In this document: positions 1-7,145 of the stretch, piece by piece
Numbering within the stretch: position 1 is the stretch's first letter
How the letters are laid out: every line of letters begins with the position of its first letter
DNA from: Actinomycetes bacterium
GTDB lineage: Bacteria; Actinomycetota; Acidimicrobiia; Acidimicrobiales; UBA8190
Assembly (NCBI GenBank): GCA_021779775.1
Contig: JAJYAB010000033.1
Span: 1 to 11,181, forward strand
Direction: 5' to 3'
Length of the DNA stretch: 11,181 nucleotides
Made by a program: the position numbers and the translations under genes
The notes under the pieces: generated by a model
What the model saw: the letters and a program-made list of their open reading frames with translations, nothing else
What the model was told of the DNA's origin: nothing
Database searches by the model: none

Positions 1-18
1 CTCCGGGGGCGGCGGACC

Positions 19-58
19 CGCCGCCTGCGGGGCCCGGTGTGGGGCCCCGCAGGCGGCG
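19..58 (-). terminator. Strong hairpin terminator of the flagellin gene
   Basis: A perfect 17-bp inverted repeat (19-35 pairs with 42-58) encloses a 6-nt loop. It begins 14 nt past the flagellin stop codon in the direction of flagellin transcription. The stem is almost all G and C. No T-run follows on the minus strand, so this is the U-less hairpin type common in GC-rich actinobacteria. Its position and strength fit termination and 3' protection of an abundant flagellin mRNA. An adjacent shorter pairing (about 10-24) could compete with it. Gene content upstream of position 19 is not visible. Confidence 0.8.
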
Positions 59-71
59 AGCGCCGGCGTGC

Positions 72-917
72 TCACTTCAGGAGCTTCAGCACCAGCGACG
101 GGACCTGCTGGGCCTGGCTCAACATCGACACGCCCGACTGCATCAGGATCTGGTCGGTGCTGAACGTCGTCGTCATCTGGGCGAAGTTCACGTCGACCAG
201 GCCCGCGTAGGCGGACTGCAGGTTCTGCTGGCCCACCGTCAGGTTGGCGACGATCGCCTGGAGCTGGTTCTGGGTCGCCCCGACGCTCGCCTCCTGGGAG
301 GCCACCGTCTGGATGGCGTTCTGCACCGCCGTGATGGCGGCCTGGGCCGACGCCACGGTGCCCACGCTGACGGCACTGCCGCCGGTCGAAGCCACAGCGA
401 GGGCCCCGGTGGTGGCGGCGCTGATGGTCAGCGACAGCTGCTGGTTGGTGTTGTTGAACGCCCCGACCTGCAGCGCCTCGTTCTTGAACGAGCCGTCGAG
501 CAGGTTCGTCGTGCCGTACGACGTGGTGTTGGCGATCTGGTCGATCTGGTTCTGCAGCGCAGCGAACTCCTGCTGGTTGGCGTTCAGCGAGGAGGTGGTG
601 GCGGTGGCGCCGTTGGCCGAGTTCAGCGCCAGCGAGTCCATCGTCTGCAGGATCGACGCGATCTGGTTCAGCGCGCCGCTCGCCGTCTGGATCAGCGACA
701 CGCCGTTCTGGGCGTTGGAGATGGCCGTCTGGTAGCCGTTCGACTGGGACTGCAGCGCCTCGGCCGTCACGTACCCCGCGGGGTTGTCGGCTGCGGTCTG
801 GATCTGCAGGCCAGAGGACAGCTCCGAGATGGCCTTGGTCATCGCGTTGTCGGTGGCGTTGAGGTTGTTGTACGCCCCAAGGGCGTCGAGGTTGTTGTTG
901 ACGATAAGGGAAGACAT
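72..917 (-). CDS. fliC: Flagellin (filament subunit), short and arginine-free
   Basis: This encodes a 281-aa flagellin, the protein exported through the flagellar secretion system to build the filament. The N-terminal D0/D1 helices (about 1-105) contain the family signature as SSGLQIQTAADNPAG (residues 34-48). The C-terminal helices (about 215-281) contain DVNFAQMTTTFSTDQIL and end in SLVLKLLK. The middle is short, with no room for large D2/D3 domains. A Ser/Thr-rich patch at 164-190 is the likely surface loop and possible O-glycan acceptor. The ATG at 917 was chosen because a perfect GGAGG (924-928) lies 6 nt upstream and the protein then starts as flagellins do; the open frame to 1187 is a non-coding extension. 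Oddly, the protein has no Arg, Cys, His or Trp and only three Lys (28, 145, 278). The Arg of the usual SSGLRI is Gln here. It is divergent from the glycosyltransferase genes. Confidence 0.97.
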   Translation of the reverse strand: MSSLIVNNNLDALGAYNNLNATDNAMTKAISELSSGLQIQTAADNPAGYVTAEALQSQSNGYQTAISNAQNGVSLIQTASGALNQIASILQTMDSLALNSANGATATTSSLNANQQEFAALQNQIDQIANTTSYGTTNLLDGSFKNEALQVGAFNNTNQQLSLTISAATTGALAVASTGGSAVSVGTVASAQAAITAVQNAIQTVASQEASVGATQNQLQAIVANLTVGQQNLQSAYAGLVDVNFAQMTTTFSTDQILMQSGVSMLSQAQQVPSLVLKLLK

Positions 918-956
918 CCGTTTCCTCCGTAGGGTAAGGGCCCTGTCCTTAGGGCC
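917..956 (-). promoter_or_regulatory. Flagellin mRNA leader: hairpin with CsrA-like sites over the ribosome binding site
   Basis: Read on the minus strand, GGCCCT (951-956) and AGGGCC (939-944) form a 6-bp stem whose loop is AAGGAC, so an ANGGA motif (946-950) sits in a hairpin loop. A second ANGGA (ACGGA, 926-930) overlaps the Shine-Dalgarno GGAGG (924-928). A third (ACGGA, 917-921) overlaps the start codon. CsrA dimers recognise ANGGA, preferably in loops, and in Bacillus subtilis CsrA represses flagellin (hag) through one site on the Shine-Dalgarno and one upstream, with FliW as antagonist. The arrangement and the 20-nt site spacing match that logic. No csrA or fliW gene is in the window, so the regulator is inferred. 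Confidence 0.6.
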
Positions 957-1078
957 GTGCTTCGTTGCCCCCCGCCCCGTGGTGATCCTCATGTTCGGTC
1001 TCTGACCCTGATCGGGCCTGAGGTTCCCCGTCGTGGTGGAGTGCTGATGCATTCGGCGTGTGCCGGCGCCGGCTGAAG

Positions 1079-1099
1079 CGCCACCACGGATGGTGGGCG
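1079..1099. repeat. Inverted repeat in the divergent promoter region
   Basis: CCACCA (1081-1086) and TGGTGG (1091-1096) pair perfectly around a 4-nt loop. Two more pairs outside (1079-1080 with 1098-1099) form if G1097 bulges. The adjacent perfect palindrome GCCGGCGCCGGC (1062-1073) lies inside the spacer of the weak sigma28-like site for flagellin. Either element could be an operator read by a regulator of the divergent genes. This is inferred from position and symmetry only. Confidence 0.4.
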
Positions 1100-1133
1100 T
1101 CCGTTGTGATGGTGGGGGCGATCGATGACGGCC

Positions 1134-1206
1134 GCCCTGCAACGAAGCGCCCTGCAACGAAGCGCCCTGCAACGAAGCGCCGGGCACGAAGCGCCGGGCA
1201 CGAAGC
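1134..1206. repeat. Short tandem repeat array, three 15-mers and two 14-mers
   Basis: Three perfect copies of gccctgcaacgaagc (1134-1148, 1149-1163, 1164-1178) are followed by two perfect copies of the shorter variant gccgggcacgaagc (1179-1192, 1193-1206). Two perfect 14-mers would put each copy in a different reading frame. The array therefore does not look maintained as protein sequence, although the downstream frame is open across it. It lies 57 bp before my preferred glycosyltransferase start. It may be an operator array or a slippage-prone tract. Confidence 0.85.
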
Positions 1207-1262
1207 GTGGCCGCGGGGCATTCCCCCTACATGGCACGGTGACGCCGGCCGATGGTGACAGG

Positions 1263-4200
1263 GTGCAACGCTCCCCGGTCACCATCGTCGTCCTCGCCTG
1301 GAACGCCTGGGACCAAACCCGGGCCTGCCTGGACTCGCTGCGCCCCACCTTGGGGGCGCGCGACCAGGTGGTGGTGGTGGACAACGGATCGACCGACCAG
1401 ACGGCGACCGAGCTCCGCCGCTACTACCCGTGGGCGGAGGTGGTCACCAACCCCACGAACCGGGGGTTCGCCGGCGGGTGCAACGACGGTGCGGCAGTCG
1501 CCCGCAACCCGGTCCTCGTCTTCTTGAACAACGACACGGTGCTGGCCGGCCGGTGGATCGACCCGCTGGTGGCGCCGATGGATGCCGATGCGGCGGTGGG
1601 GGCCACCGGGCCGCGGTCGAACTTCGTGTCGGGCGAGCAGCTGGCCGCCGAGGCCGCCTACGGCTCCCCGAGCGAGATGCGCCGGTTCGCCCGGAAGTGG
1701 GCGGGCGACCATGCGGGGCGCCACACCGGCACCGACCGCCTGGTCGGCTTCTGCCTCGCCGTCCGTCGATCGCTGTTCGAGGAGATCGGCCGGTTCGACG
1801 AGGGGTTCGGCACCGGCGGCTACGAGGACGACGACCTGTGCCGGCGGATCGTGGACCGGGGGTCGCGGCTTCTCGTGTGCCACGAGTCGTTCGTGCACCA
1901 CGAAGGGCACAAGACCTTCGATGCCAACGGCCTCGACTGGTTCGGCGAGCAGGAGCAGAACCGGGACCGCTTCGTGCAGCGGCAGGGGTTCGTGCAGCGG
2001 CAGGGCGCCACCACGACACGCCGGCTCGTCTCCGCCTGCCTCATCACCCGCGACGAGGAGGAGAACCTTCCGGCCTGCCTGGCCTCGCTGTCGGGCCTGG
2101 CCGACGAAGTGGTCGTGTACGACACCGGTTCGATCGACCGGACGGTCGAGGTCGCCCGCCAGATGGGGGCGATCGTCATCGAAGGCTACTGGGACGACGA
2201 CTTCGCCCGGGCGCGCAACGCCGCACTGGAGCACTGCACCGGCGAGTGGATCGCCTGGCTCGATGCCGACGAGACGCTCGTCTGCCCCGACATCCCGGGC
2301 CTCCGCCACCTGCTCACCGTGACCAGGGCGGAGGTCGACGGCTGGTCGGTCCCCATCGACAACCTGATGGGTGCCGGCGTCGGCACGGCGGCCGTGCACT
2401 TCGCCTGCCGGCTCTTCCGCAGGGCACGGTGCGAATGGACGGGACGCCTGCACGAGCAGATCACCCGCCGCAACGACCGGCGGGGCATCGTGCAGGCCAC
2501 CTTGGAGCTCGCCCGCATCCGCCACACCGGCTACCTGCAGCAGACGATGGACGCCCGGAACAAGGCGGAACGCAACCTCCGCGTGGCCGAGGCCGAGGTG
2601 AGGACCGCCGATGCGGACCAGAAGGGCCTGTCGCTGGTCAGCCTGGGCCGGTCCTACTTCACCGCCGGGCGCTACGACGAGGCCCGCCAGCGGTGCCGGG
2701 AGGCGCTCGACCACACCGACAACCCGATCACCTGCCGGATGGCGCTGCGTATCTGCGCAGAGGCCGCCCTGGCGCTCGGCGGCACCGACGAGGCACTCGA
2801 GTGGGCCGACCAGCTCCGCCGGCGGTGCACGATCCCGGTGCAGGCCGACGTCACCGAGGCGAAGATCCGCCTGGCCCGGGGCGAGCACGCCCGCGCCTTG
2901 GAGCTGTTCGACGGGCTCGGGGCGGGTGTCGCCGACGAGGACGGCTTCGCGCACAGCAAGGACGAGTACGCACCGCAGCGAGCACAGGCGCTCGCCGCGC
3001 TCGGCCGCCCGGGCGATGCAGCCGACGTGCTGCTCGGATCCATGGTCGGTGCCGGCGTCCTCGACACCCACATCGGCAACGTGGTCCTGTTCCTGACCGA
3101 GGCCGGCCGGCCCCTGTCGGAGGTGGCGGCGGCGATCCCCGCCGACAAGCGGACCCTGTTCCTCGCCCAGGTGGCCCAGCTCGAGCCGGGCACGGCTGGT
3201 GCCATGCTGGAGGCCTGCCTGGACGTCATGGGCGACCCGACTCCCGTGCTGGCCACCGCGGCCACCGTCGCCCGGCGCATGCCCATCGAGCGTGCGCTGG
3301 TCTGGTCCGCCCGGCTCCGCCAGGCAGGGCATGGGGCGTCGTGCCCACTGCTCTTCCACGCGACGAACGACGCTACGCAGGCACAGCGGGCTCGGGCGGC
3401 GGCAACGGCAGTCCGGGCGTTCAACGATCCGGCCGGACGGCGGGCGTTCGCCGACGCCGTCGCCGCTGCTGCCCCGACCGAGCGCTCGGCCATCCTGGCC
3501 GAAGCCCTCGTGCTGTGCCCCGGGCTGGTGGAACCAGCCACCGATCCGGCGGCGGTTGGCGGGCCGCTGCCTGATCCGAGGGTGACGATCGTCGTGCCAT
3601 GCTTCAACAAGGCCGAGCTGACCTTGGCCTGCCTGCAGAGCTTGGAGGACACGACCGACCGCGCCCTGTACGAGGTGGTGGTGGTCGACAACGGCTCGAC
3701 CGACGCCACGACCCGGCTGGCCGACGTCGCCGGACCTCGCTTCACGGTGCTCCGCAACGAGGAGAACACCGGCTTCGGCCCGGCGTGCAACCAGGGTGCC
3801 GCCCACAGCAGGAGCGAGCACGTGCTCTTCTTGAACAACGACACCCGCCTGCTCCCCGGCTGGCTCGAGCCGCTGGTGGCGGCGATGGACGGGGATCCCC
3901 GGCTCGGTGCCGTCCAGCCCAAGCTGGTCTTCCCCGACGGCCGCCTCAACGACGCCGGTGGGCTGGTCTTCGCCAACGGCGACGCATGGGTCTACGGCAA
4001 GGGCCATCCCGACCCCGACGCGCCGCCGTTCTCGTGCCGGCGGGCGCCGGACTACGCCTCGGGCGCCTGCCTTCTGGTCCGGCGCAGCGCCTTCGAGCAG
4101 GTCGGGGGGTTCGACGACCGCTTCGCCCCGGCCTACTACGAGGACACCGACCTGTCGTTCGCCCTCCGGGCGGCAGGATGGCGGGTCCTGTACGAGCCGG

Positions 4201-5621
4201 CCTCCACCGTCGTCCACGTCGAGGGTGGCACCGCCGGCACCGACCTGGGCAGCGGGCTCAAGCAGTACCAAGTGCGCAACGCCCGCCGGTTCGCCGAGAA
4301 GTGGGCCGACGAGCTGGCGGCACGGCCGGCGATGGATCCCGCTGCCGTCGAGCCCTGGGCGCACCGGCCCCAGGGCGGGTTCGGACCGGGCGAGGAACGC
4401 GGCGAGGAACGCGGCGAGGACCCATGCGCGACGGCGTGGCCGGCTGCCTGCCAACAGGCAGCGGCCTCGACGTCGGTCCTGTACGTCGACCCTTCGATGC
4501 CCATGTACGACCGGGCGGCGGGCCACCAGCGGATCTTCCGGATCCTGCAGGAGCTACGCCGGTGCGGCCACGCGGTGACCTACTACGCCACCGGGGGTGG
4601 GGCCCAGCGCTACGCCGACGATCTCGGCCGGATGGGGATCGCCTGCTACGGGCGGGATCCGCACCGCCTCGGCGAGGAGGTCTACACCGCCGACTACTTC
4701 CCCCCGCTGGAGCGGCTGCTGCGCGACAACCGCTACGACGTCGTCGTCCTGTCGCCGTGGGACGTGGGCGAGCTGCTGGTGGACATCGTCCGCCGGGCCG
4801 CTCCCCGGGCGCAGGTGGTACTCGACACCAACGACGTCCACTTCGTCCGGCTGCAGCGGGCAGCCGAGCTGTCGGGGTCGCAGGGCGACGCGTACCTCGC
4901 CGAGGACACCCGGCGCCGCGAGCTGGCCGTCTACGCCAAGGTCGACCGGGTCGTCTGCGTCACCGATGCCGACGCGCAGGCCGTGCGCCGCGAGCTGCCG
5001 TCCGCCGAAGTGGTGGTGGTCGCCCTCGCCCACGAGGTCGTCGACCCGGGTCCCGGGTTCGCCGACCGCCAGGGTGCGCTCTTCGTCGGCAACTTCCTCC
5101 ACCCGCCCAATGGCGACGCTCTGCAATGGTGGGTGGAGGAGATCAGCCCGCGCGTCGAGCTGCCCGACTGCCGGCTCACCGTCGTGGGGAACGACCCGAA
5201 CGGGCTGGCCGTCCGCATCGCCGGCTCTTCGGCCCGGGTCACCGGGGCGGTCCCGTCCGTCCTGCCCTTCCTGCACCAGGCGCGGGTGTCCGTCGCTCCG
5301 CTGCGCTACGGATCGGGCATGAAGGGGAAGGTCGTCGAGGCGCTGGCCGCCGGCACCCCGGTGGTGACGACCCCGGTCGGGGCTGAGGGCATGGGCCTGC
5401 AGCGCGAGGTGCACGTGCTGGTCGCCGAGTCGCCGCAGGCGTTTGCCGGCGCGGTGCGGCGCCTGCACCAGGACGAGGAGCTGTGGCTAGGTCTGCGCCA
5501 GGCCGGCATCGAGGTGGTCGGCGAGCGCTTCGGCATCGGACAGCTGCGCCGGTCGCTGCCCGCCATGGTGGCCATCACCGGAAGGCGGGCGGTAACCACC
5601 GCTACCGGAGCACCGGCGTGA
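1263..5621 (+). CDS. Four-domain glycosyltransferase (three GT2-type, one GT4-type) with a helical-repeat middle
   Basis: This is one polypeptide of about 1452 aa with four predicted sugar-transferase units. Unit A (5-250) is GT2-type: DNGSTD 40-45, NND 89-91, catalytic-type ED 188-189. Unit B (254-450) is a second GT2 type: DTGSID 287-292, DAD 334-336. Residues 454-770 look like TPR-type helical repeats. Unit C (771-1035) is GT2-type again: DNGSTD 809-814, NND 858-860, ED 960-961. Unit D (1071-1440) is GT4-like, with GSGMKGKVVEALAAGTP at 1350-1366. No signal peptide or membrane helix is seen, so it should act in the cytosol. Units A and C share the rhamnosyltransferase-like layout, suggesting an old duplication. 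Repeats FVQRQG x2 and GEER x2 mark the linkers. I chose GTG 1263 because unit A begins at once and the upstream repeats are out of frame; GTG 1239 and ATG 1125 (GGTGGGGG upstream) are alternatives. Its place beside flagellin suggests flagellin glycosylation. Cell-surface polysaccharide synthesis is the alternative. Confidence 0.88.
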   Translation: MQRSPVTIVVLAWNAWDQTRACLDSLRPTLGARDQVVVVDNGSTDQTATELRRYYPWAEVVTNPTNRGFAGGCNDGAAVARNPVLVFLNNDTVLAGRWIDPLVAPMDADAAVGATGPRSNFVSGEQLAAEAAYGSPSEMRRFARKWAGDHAGRHTGTDRLVGFCLAVRRSLFEEIGRFDEGFGTGGYEDDDLCRRIVDRGSRLLVCHESFVHHEGHKTFDANGLDWFGEQEQNRDRFVQRQGFVQRQGATTTRRLVSACLITRDEEENLPACLASLSGLADEVVVYDTGSIDRTVEVARQMGAIVIEGYWDDDFARARNAALEHCTGEWIAWLDADETLVCPDIPGLRHLLTVTRAEVDGWSVPIDNLMGAGVGTAAVHFACRLFRRARCEWTGRLHEQITRRNDRRGIVQATLELARIRHTGYLQQTMDARNKAERNLRVAEAEVRTADADQKGLSLVSLGRSYFTAGRYDEARQRCREALDHTDNPITCRMALRICAEAALALGGTDEALEWADQLRRRCTIPVQADVTEAKIRLARGEHARALELFDGLGAGVADEDGFAHSKDEYAPQRAQALAALGRPGDAADVLLGSMVGAGVLDTHIGNVVLFLTEAGRPLSEVAAAIPADKRTLFLAQVAQLEPGTAGAMLEACLDVMGDPTPVLATAATVARRMPIERALVWSARLRQAGHGASCPLLFHATNDATQAQRARAAATAVRAFNDPAGRRAFADAVAAAAPTERSAILAEALVLCPGLVEPATDPAAVGGPLPDPRVTIVVPCFNKAELTLACLQSLEDTTDRALYEVVVVDNGSTDATTRLADVAGPRFTVLRNEENTGFGPACNQGAAHSRSEHVLFLNNDTRLLPGWLEPLVAAMDGDPRLGAVQPKLVFPDGRLNDAGGLVFANGDAWVYGKGHPDPDAPPFSCRRAPDYASGACLLVRRSAFEQVGGFDDRFAPAYYEDTDLSFALRAAGWRVLYEPASTVVHVEGGTAGTDLGSGLKQYQVRNARRFAEKWADELAARPAMDPAAVEPWAHRPQGGFGPGEERGEERGEDPCATAWPAACQQAAASTSVLYVDPSMPMYDRAAGHQRIFRILQELRRCGHAVTYYATGGGAQRYADDLGRMGIACYGRDPHRLGEEVYTADYFPPLERLLRDNRYDVVVLSPWDVGELLVDIVRRAAPRAQVVLDTNDVHFVRLQRAAELSGSQGDAYLAEDTRRRELAVYAKVDRVVCVTDADAQAVRRELPSAEVVVVALAHEVVDPGPGFADRQGALFVGNFLHPPNGDALQWWVEEISPRVELPDCRLTVVGNDPNGLAVRIAGSSARVTGAVPSVLPFLHQARVSVAPLRYGSGMKGKVVEALAAGTPVVTTPVGAEGMGLQREVHVLVAESPQAFAGAVRRLHQDEELWLGLRQAGIEVVGERFGIGQLRRSLPAMVAITGRRAVTTATGAPA
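1971..2006 (+). repeat. 18-bp tandem duplication between glycosyltransferase units A and B
   Basis: ttcgtgcagcggcagggg occurs twice head to tail (1971-1988, 1989-2006), differing only in the last base. It encodes FVQRQG twice (residues 237-248), exactly at the linker joining the first two glycosyltransferase units. Its length is a multiple of three, so the frame is kept. Confidence 0.9.
4389..4421 (+). repeat. 12-bp tandem duplication in the linker before the GT4-type unit
   Basis: ggcgaggaacgc occurs twice (4389-4400, 4401-4412), followed by a partial third copy (4413-4421). It encodes GEER, GEER, GED at residues 1043-1053. The segment is a charged, presumably flexible linker between unit C and the GT4-like unit D. 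Confidence 0.88.
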
Positions 5622-7066
5622 GCGCCCCGACCGGCACGGGGGTGAGCACCCCGAGCATCGCCGTCGTCGTCAACACCCGCAACGAGGCCGGGAACCTCCC
5701 CGCCATGCTGGCGTCGTGCACCGGCGCCGACCAGGTGGTGGTGGCCGACATGGAGTCGACCGACGACACGGTGGCCCTGGCGCGCGCCGCAGGCGCCGCC
5801 GTGCTCGCCCTCCCGAACGCCGGCATCTGCGAGCCCGGCCGGCAGCCGGCGATCGACGCGGCGGGCGCCGACTGGGTCCTCGTCCTCGACGCCGACGAGC
5901 GTCTCTCCGCCGGCGGCCTCGACGAGTTGCGCGAGCTGGCTGCCCGTGCCGACCCGGCGGTGGCCGCCTATCTCATCCCGGAGATCACCCTCATGGGCGG
6001 CCGGACCGTCAACGGCACCGGATGGGGTACCCGCTACGAGCGGCATCCTCGGTTCTTCCGCCAGGGAACGATCACCTGGCCGGCCACTATCCATGCCGTC
6101 CCGACCTTCTCCGGCCGGTGCGTCGATCTTCCCGAGGGCTCCACCGTCCACCTGACCCATGAGTCGTTCCGCGACCTCGACCATGCCTGGCAGAAGTTCA
6201 ACACCTACAGCGGGGTCGAGGGTATCGAGCGAGCCGCTGCCGGCGCGCCCACCACCTGGCTGACCGGCCTCGACGACGCCATCGGGGAATTCACCCGCCG
6301 GTACCAGCCCGACGTCGACGGCGGTGTCTCGTTCGCCCTGGCGTGCGGCATCTTCTTCTACCGCCTGGGCGTCCACCTGAAGGCCCTCGACGCTCGTGAC
6401 GAGCTGGCGCCGGCGCCGGTGCCGTCGGCGCCGGCCATGGCCGAGGCGCTGCGCGCCCTGCGCGACACCCTGCGGAGCCACGAGGTGCGCGCGGCGCGGC
6501 ACCGGGCGGACCAGCTGGCCGAGGCCGGCGACCTGGTGGGAGCTGCCTCCCTGATCGAGACGACGGCCGCCGTCTGGCAGCCCGACCCCGACCTGCTCAC
6601 CGACACCGCCGTGCTGGCCGCCCGGTCCGGGGCTACCGCCTACGCGCTGATGCTCGTCGACCAGGTCCTGCAGCAGTGCCCCGACCACGCCGAGGCCCGT
6701 ACCGCCCGCCTGGCCCTGCAGGTGGCCACCGGGGTGCGCCCCCCGGTCACGCACCTGCTGATCGGCTCGGCTCCCGCCGAAGCCGGCGAGGTGGTGGTGG
6801 TGCCCCCGGGGACACCGGGGGGAGACCTGCAGGCCCCCCTCGACGCGTTGCCGTTCGCTCCCGGATCCCTGCGGCGCATCCGGGTCGCCGCCAGCTGCCT
6901 CGACGCCGCCCAGTCCACGCGAAAGGCGGTCGAAGACGCGCTCCGGCCCCTGCTGGTGCCGGAGGGATCGGTGCAGTGGCTCGACGAGCCTGCCGCCGCT
7001 CCGTGTGGCGATCGGCCCGGCGAGCGCCCAACCCTCAACCCCGGACCACCGCTTGCCGATAGGTGA
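5618..7066 (+). CDS. GT2 glycosyltransferase with TPR-like and degenerate methyltransferase-like C-terminus
   Basis: This 482-aa protein begins with a GT2 domain of the WaaE-like kind. The Rossmann start SIAVVVNTRNEAGNL is at 13-27, ADMESTDD at 43-50, and the metal-binding DAD at 91-93. A segment at 288-370 resembles TPR helices. Residues 377-457 follow the order of a class I SAM-methyltransferase (LLIGSAP 380-386, LPFAPGS 411-417, LRPLLVPEGSVQWLD 442-456). However, the usual GCGP of motif I reads GSAP and no clear acidic SAM-binding residue follows, so I infer a non-catalytic remnant. The start is GTG 5618: its GTGA overlaps the preceding stop, and GGAG (5607-5610) lies 7 nt upstream. Translational coupling implies that it works with the four-domain enzyme, most plausibly on the same glycan. 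The acceptor is unknown; flagellin is the inferred target. Confidence 0.9.
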   Translation: MSAPTGTGVSTPSIAVVVNTRNEAGNLPAMLASCTGADQVVVADMESTDDTVALARAAGAAVLALPNAGICEPGRQPAIDAAGADWVLVLDADERLSAGGLDELRELAARADPAVAAYLIPEITLMGGRTVNGTGWGTRYERHPRFFRQGTITWPATIHAVPTFSGRCVDLPEGSTVHLTHESFRDLDHAWQKFNTYSGVEGIERAAAGAPTTWLTGLDDAIGEFTRRYQPDVDGGVSFALACGIFFYRLGVHLKALDARDELAPAPVPSAPAMAEALRALRDTLRSHEVRAARHRADQLAEAGDLVGAASLIETTAAVWQPDPDLLTDTAVLAARSGATAYALMLVDQVLQQCPDHAEARTARLALQVATGVRPPVTHLLIGSAPAEAGEVVVVPPGTPGGDLQAPLDALPFAPGSLRRIRVAASCLDAAQSTRKAVEDALRPLLVPEGSVQWLDEPAAAPCGDRPGERPTLNPGPPLADR

Positions 7067-7145
7067 GGTGCACGCCAGGACGGCAGCACATCATCGGGCC
7101 ACGGACCGGCCGTACACATTGTCCCCCCAGCCGTCCTGAGGAGCC
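7067..7145 (+). promoter_or_regulatory. Structured leader of flhA
   Basis: This 79-bp gap is the only gap longer than a stop/start overlap between genes from 1263 to 10817. A perfect 9-bp inverted repeat, CAGGACGGC (7076-7084) and GCCGTCCTG (7130-7138), encloses 45 nt. That interior can form smaller stems such as ACGG/CCGT (7101-7104 with 7110-7113). The 3' arm runs into the flhA Shine-Dalgarno GAGGAG (7138-7143), which is only 2 nt from the ATG. Folding could therefore affect flhA translation. I see no convincing promoter and no known riboswitch pattern. Confidence 0.45.

Larger units (their letters stand above)
918..1262. other. Divergent intergenic region between flagellin and glycosyltransferase genes
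   Basis: This 345-bp stretch has no convincing gene. From left to right it holds the flagellin leader, a weak sigma28-like site for flagellin (minus strand TCAG at 1073-1076, 15 bp, GCCGAATG at 1050-1057), a perfect 12-bp palindrome at 1062-1073, a hairpin-forming inverted repeat at 1079-1099, and two copies of GATGGTGGG (1089-1097 and 1108-1116) spaced 19 bp apart. A five-copy tandem repeat at 1134-1206 follows. Promoters for both divergent units should lie here, but I cannot place the plus-strand one. An ATG at 1125 opens the glycosyltransferase frame across the repeats and remains a possible start. Confidence 0.6.

Noticed and set aside
39..932. 297-aa plus-strand frame opposite flagellin
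   Set aside because: It is antisense to an unmistakable flagellin and crosses its terminator; the product is Arg/Gly-rich.
1050..1076. Sigma28-like promoter for flagellin (TCAG-N15-GCCGAATG, minus strand)
   Set aside because: Spacing is right, but only 2 of 4 and 5 of 8 positions match. It is too weak to list as a feature, and a rival CCCGATCA at about 1009-1016 has no -35 element.
918..1187. N-terminal extension of flagellin up to 1187
   Set aside because: It would add repeat-encoded residues before a canonical flagellin start that has its own perfect GGAGG.
1134..1206. Possible CRISPR array
   Set aside because: The units are 14-15 bp, directly abutting, with no spacers. The array at 10806-10865 fails for the same reason.
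1227..4526. 1099-aa open frame on the minus strand
   Set aside because: It mirrors the glycosyltransferase gene. High GC leaves antisense frames open, and the product is rich in Arg, Gly and Val with no recognisable domain.
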